Source: Rickettsiales bacterium (GTDB taxonomy: Bacteria; Pseudomonadota; Alphaproteobacteria; Rickettsiales; UBA1997). From it: a stretch of 5,871 bases of DNA. Position numbers and translations under genes: made by a program. The notes under the pieces were generated by a model. It was given only the letters and a program-made list of their open reading frames with translations. It was not told the origin of the DNA and did not search any database. The DNA is taken from assembly GCA_031255235.1 (NCBI GenBank), contig JAIRSX010000133.1:1-5871 (forward strand), read 5' to 3'. Positions within the stretch are counted from its first letter, which is position 1. Every line of letters starts with the position of its first letter. This document shows, in pieces, positions 4,733 to 5,871 of the stretch.

Positions 4733-5057
4733 ATTATGTATGATATAAGTGAGTTTTTTTTTAAAAAGAAATTTTAAATTTTAAATTAAATTTTTCAGAA
4801 TAAAAACAACACTCCCAAAAACATTCTTTTTTTAAAGTTTTTTGTTTTTGTTTTTTCTTTACTTTTTATTTTTTTATTTCTTAAAAAAAAAGAAACAAAA
4901 AATTTTTGTCTTTTGTTTTTGGTTTTTGGTTTCTTTTTCTTTCAATTTTTTTCAATCTTTTTTCTAATTTTTTGACTGTTTTTTAACAAAATCCTTTTTA
5001 TTTTTTTATCATCTTATACACTGTATGTGCGACAGATTTTTCTTCATTATTTAATTA
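4733..5057. other. gene-free AT-rich stretch between abi and the pseudopilin gene
   Basis: No supported coding frame on either strand. It contains repeat copy 2 (4883-4939), long T-runs on the plus strand, and a small odd palindrome ATACA-C-TGTAT near 5016-5028. A weak -10-like TATCAT on the minus strand (4740-4745) could serve the abi gene, but no -35 accompanies it. Confidence 0.55.
4883..4939. repeat. A/T-rich inverted repeat, copy 2
   Basis: A-run, GAAAC (4892-4896), A-run, T-run, TGTCTTTTGTTTTT (4907-4920), then GG-separated T-runs and GTTTC (4929-4933) with a T-rich end. It shares an 18-base block (4885-4902) and a 14-mer exactly with copy 1, in the same orientation, 1028 bp apart. The two copies bracket the broken abi gene and its candidate RNA. 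Confidence 0.6.
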
Positions 5058-5871
5058 TTATGGATAGCTGAAAAATCTTAAAATAAATCTATATGCGCCT
5101 TTAGTTCCATCGTCATATCCATCACACTCTCTTCTCCAACAATCATTTTCATTGCCTTCTTTTTCAACACATACGATTATATCTCCAGTATTACAAATTC
5201 CATCATCTATTTTTCTATCCAAATGATAAATTGAATTTGGTGGAAAATTATTCTTAGCCTGCTCATATCCAACAAACGGTTGAAGATCAAAATAATATCC
5301 ATGTTCTGCTGATTTCATAAAGTGGTTTCTACCCAACCAGTCTTCTCCACGTCCTCCTCCCATACCGTTGTCTCCTCCATAATAAAGAACTAGACCTAAA
5401 ATCACACCTGAACCCTGAACACCACCTATTTCACCTCTAGGCATATTTGGAATCCACAAAGAAGGAACATTTCCACCGACTACATCGCTAAGATCACAAG
5501 AGTACTCATCACCATCTTCCTTCTCTGCTTCTTGCCATTCCTCTTCTGTAAGACAAACTGTATTACGAGATTTTGTACCATCAAATATTGTACTAGGATT
5601 GAGTTTGTAAAACCCTTGTTTAACTAAATTATCAAATAAATATATAGATGATATACGATCATCAAATCCTTTAGTATTAAGATAGTGGTCTGGATGTATT
5701 GTAGTAAGTGTACCATATCGCCCCATCGTCTCATATTGTTTCGGCAATCCGTCATTTCGTTCATAGAACATATTAACAGCGGTTTGTATATTTCTAATCT
5801 CTCTGACCGTTCTTTGCATTTTTGCAGTTTCAATTAACTTTATTCCTCCAGTAACTCCTTCTACCAATAAT
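5058..5871 (-). CDS. type II secretion / type IV pilus-like pseudopilin (partial, 5' end outside window)
   Basis: The frame is open to the right edge, and the leading residues (LLVEGVTGGIKLIETAKMQR) read as the end of the prepilin N-terminal helix. The G(F/Y)TLIE cleavage site should therefore lie just outside. Then comes REIRNIQTAVNMFYERNDGLP, the typical helix-to-head junction of GspG-like major pseudopilins in alphaproteobacteria (compare 'AINSFYLKYDALPGD'). The visible 270 residues are much longer than a standard GspG head of about 110. They include a Gly-rich loop (about 163-175, YYGGDNGMGGGRG), a segment NSIYHLDRKIDDGICNTGD (211-229), and six Cys, four of them near the C-terminus, suggesting disulfides in the periplasm. 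It ends at TAA 5058-5060. No terminator hairpin with a T-tract is seen downstream on this strand. An inner-membrane anchored, periplasmic pseudopilin-like protein is the best call; its cargo or machine is unknown. Confidence 0.8.
   Translation of the reverse strand, partial: LLVEGVTGGIKLIETAKMQRTVREIRNIQTAVNMFYERNDGLPKQYETMGRYGTLTTIHPDHYLNTKGFDDRISSIYLFDNLVKQGFYKLNPSTIFDGTKSRNTVCLTEEEWQEAEKEDGDEYSCDLSDVVGGNVPSLWIPNMPRGEIGGVQGSGVILGLVLYYGGDNGMGGGRGEDWLGRNHFMKSAEHGYYFDLQPFVGYEQAKNNFPPNSIYHLDRKIDDGICNTGDIIVCVEKEGNENDCWRRECDGYDDGTKGAYRFILRFFSYP

Noticed and set aside
3857..4939. CRISPR-like array from repeated A/T blocks
   Set aside because: Only two copies 1 kb apart, low-complexity, with no regular spacers.
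4969..5030. Plus-strand TTGACT in the T-rich stretch as a promoter
   Set aside because: No acceptable -10 at 16-18 bp and no gene follows on that strand.
5624..5833. 69-residue minus-strand frame inside the pseudopilin gene
   Set aside because: Out-of-frame reading of a recognised coding region.

Overview
The window is strongly AT-rich (by eye roughly three quarters A+T) and looks like the chromosome of an alphaproteobacterium of the Rickettsiales type or a similar intracellular lineage. The grounds are the base composition, a TsaD of alphaproteobacterial style, a tiny lipoprotein resembling a Rickettsia-type family (from memory), an IS5-type transposase end, a pseudopilin-like gene of a kind seen in such genomes, and many decaying genes. 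The species cannot be named from the sequence.

Left part (1-2805), mostly ordinary and compact. The 3' end of an IS5-type transposase enters from the left. Next come a small membrane-anchored protein gene (minus strand, 252-605) and a divergent two-gene unit on the plus strand: a 54-residue membrane peptide whose stop overlaps the start (TAATG) of a secreted PEBP/YbhB-like protein. That protein gene ends exactly where tsaD ends on the other strand, with no base between the two stop codons. tsaD is preceded by a 52-residue lipoprotein gene, and both probably share a promoter at 2778-2805.

Middle part (2806-5057), a graveyard of accessory genes. It holds a shredded C-terminal piece of an S24-family phage-type repressor, an intact HigA/HI1420-type antitoxin whose HI1419-type toxin partner is broken by two frameshifts, and an Abi_2-type (HEPN) abortive-infection gene broken by one frameshift and one in-frame stop. 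The toxin-antitoxin module still has a good sigma70 promoter overlapped by a 9-bp-arm palindrome. Two similar A/T-rich inverted repeats flank the abi gene as direct copies about 1 kb apart.

The most interesting signal is at 4040-4127. A near-perfect sigma70 promoter (TTGACT, 17 bp, TATAAT) on the plus strand fires into a compact stem-loop of about 50 nt that is convergent with, and antisense to, the last codons of the broken abi gene. I read it as a candidate small RNA partner (regulator or RNA antitoxin) of the Abi protein.

Right part (5058-5871): the 3' part of a large type II secretion / type IV pilus-like pseudopilin gene on the minus strand, running off the right edge and lacking its prepilin N-terminus only because the window ends.
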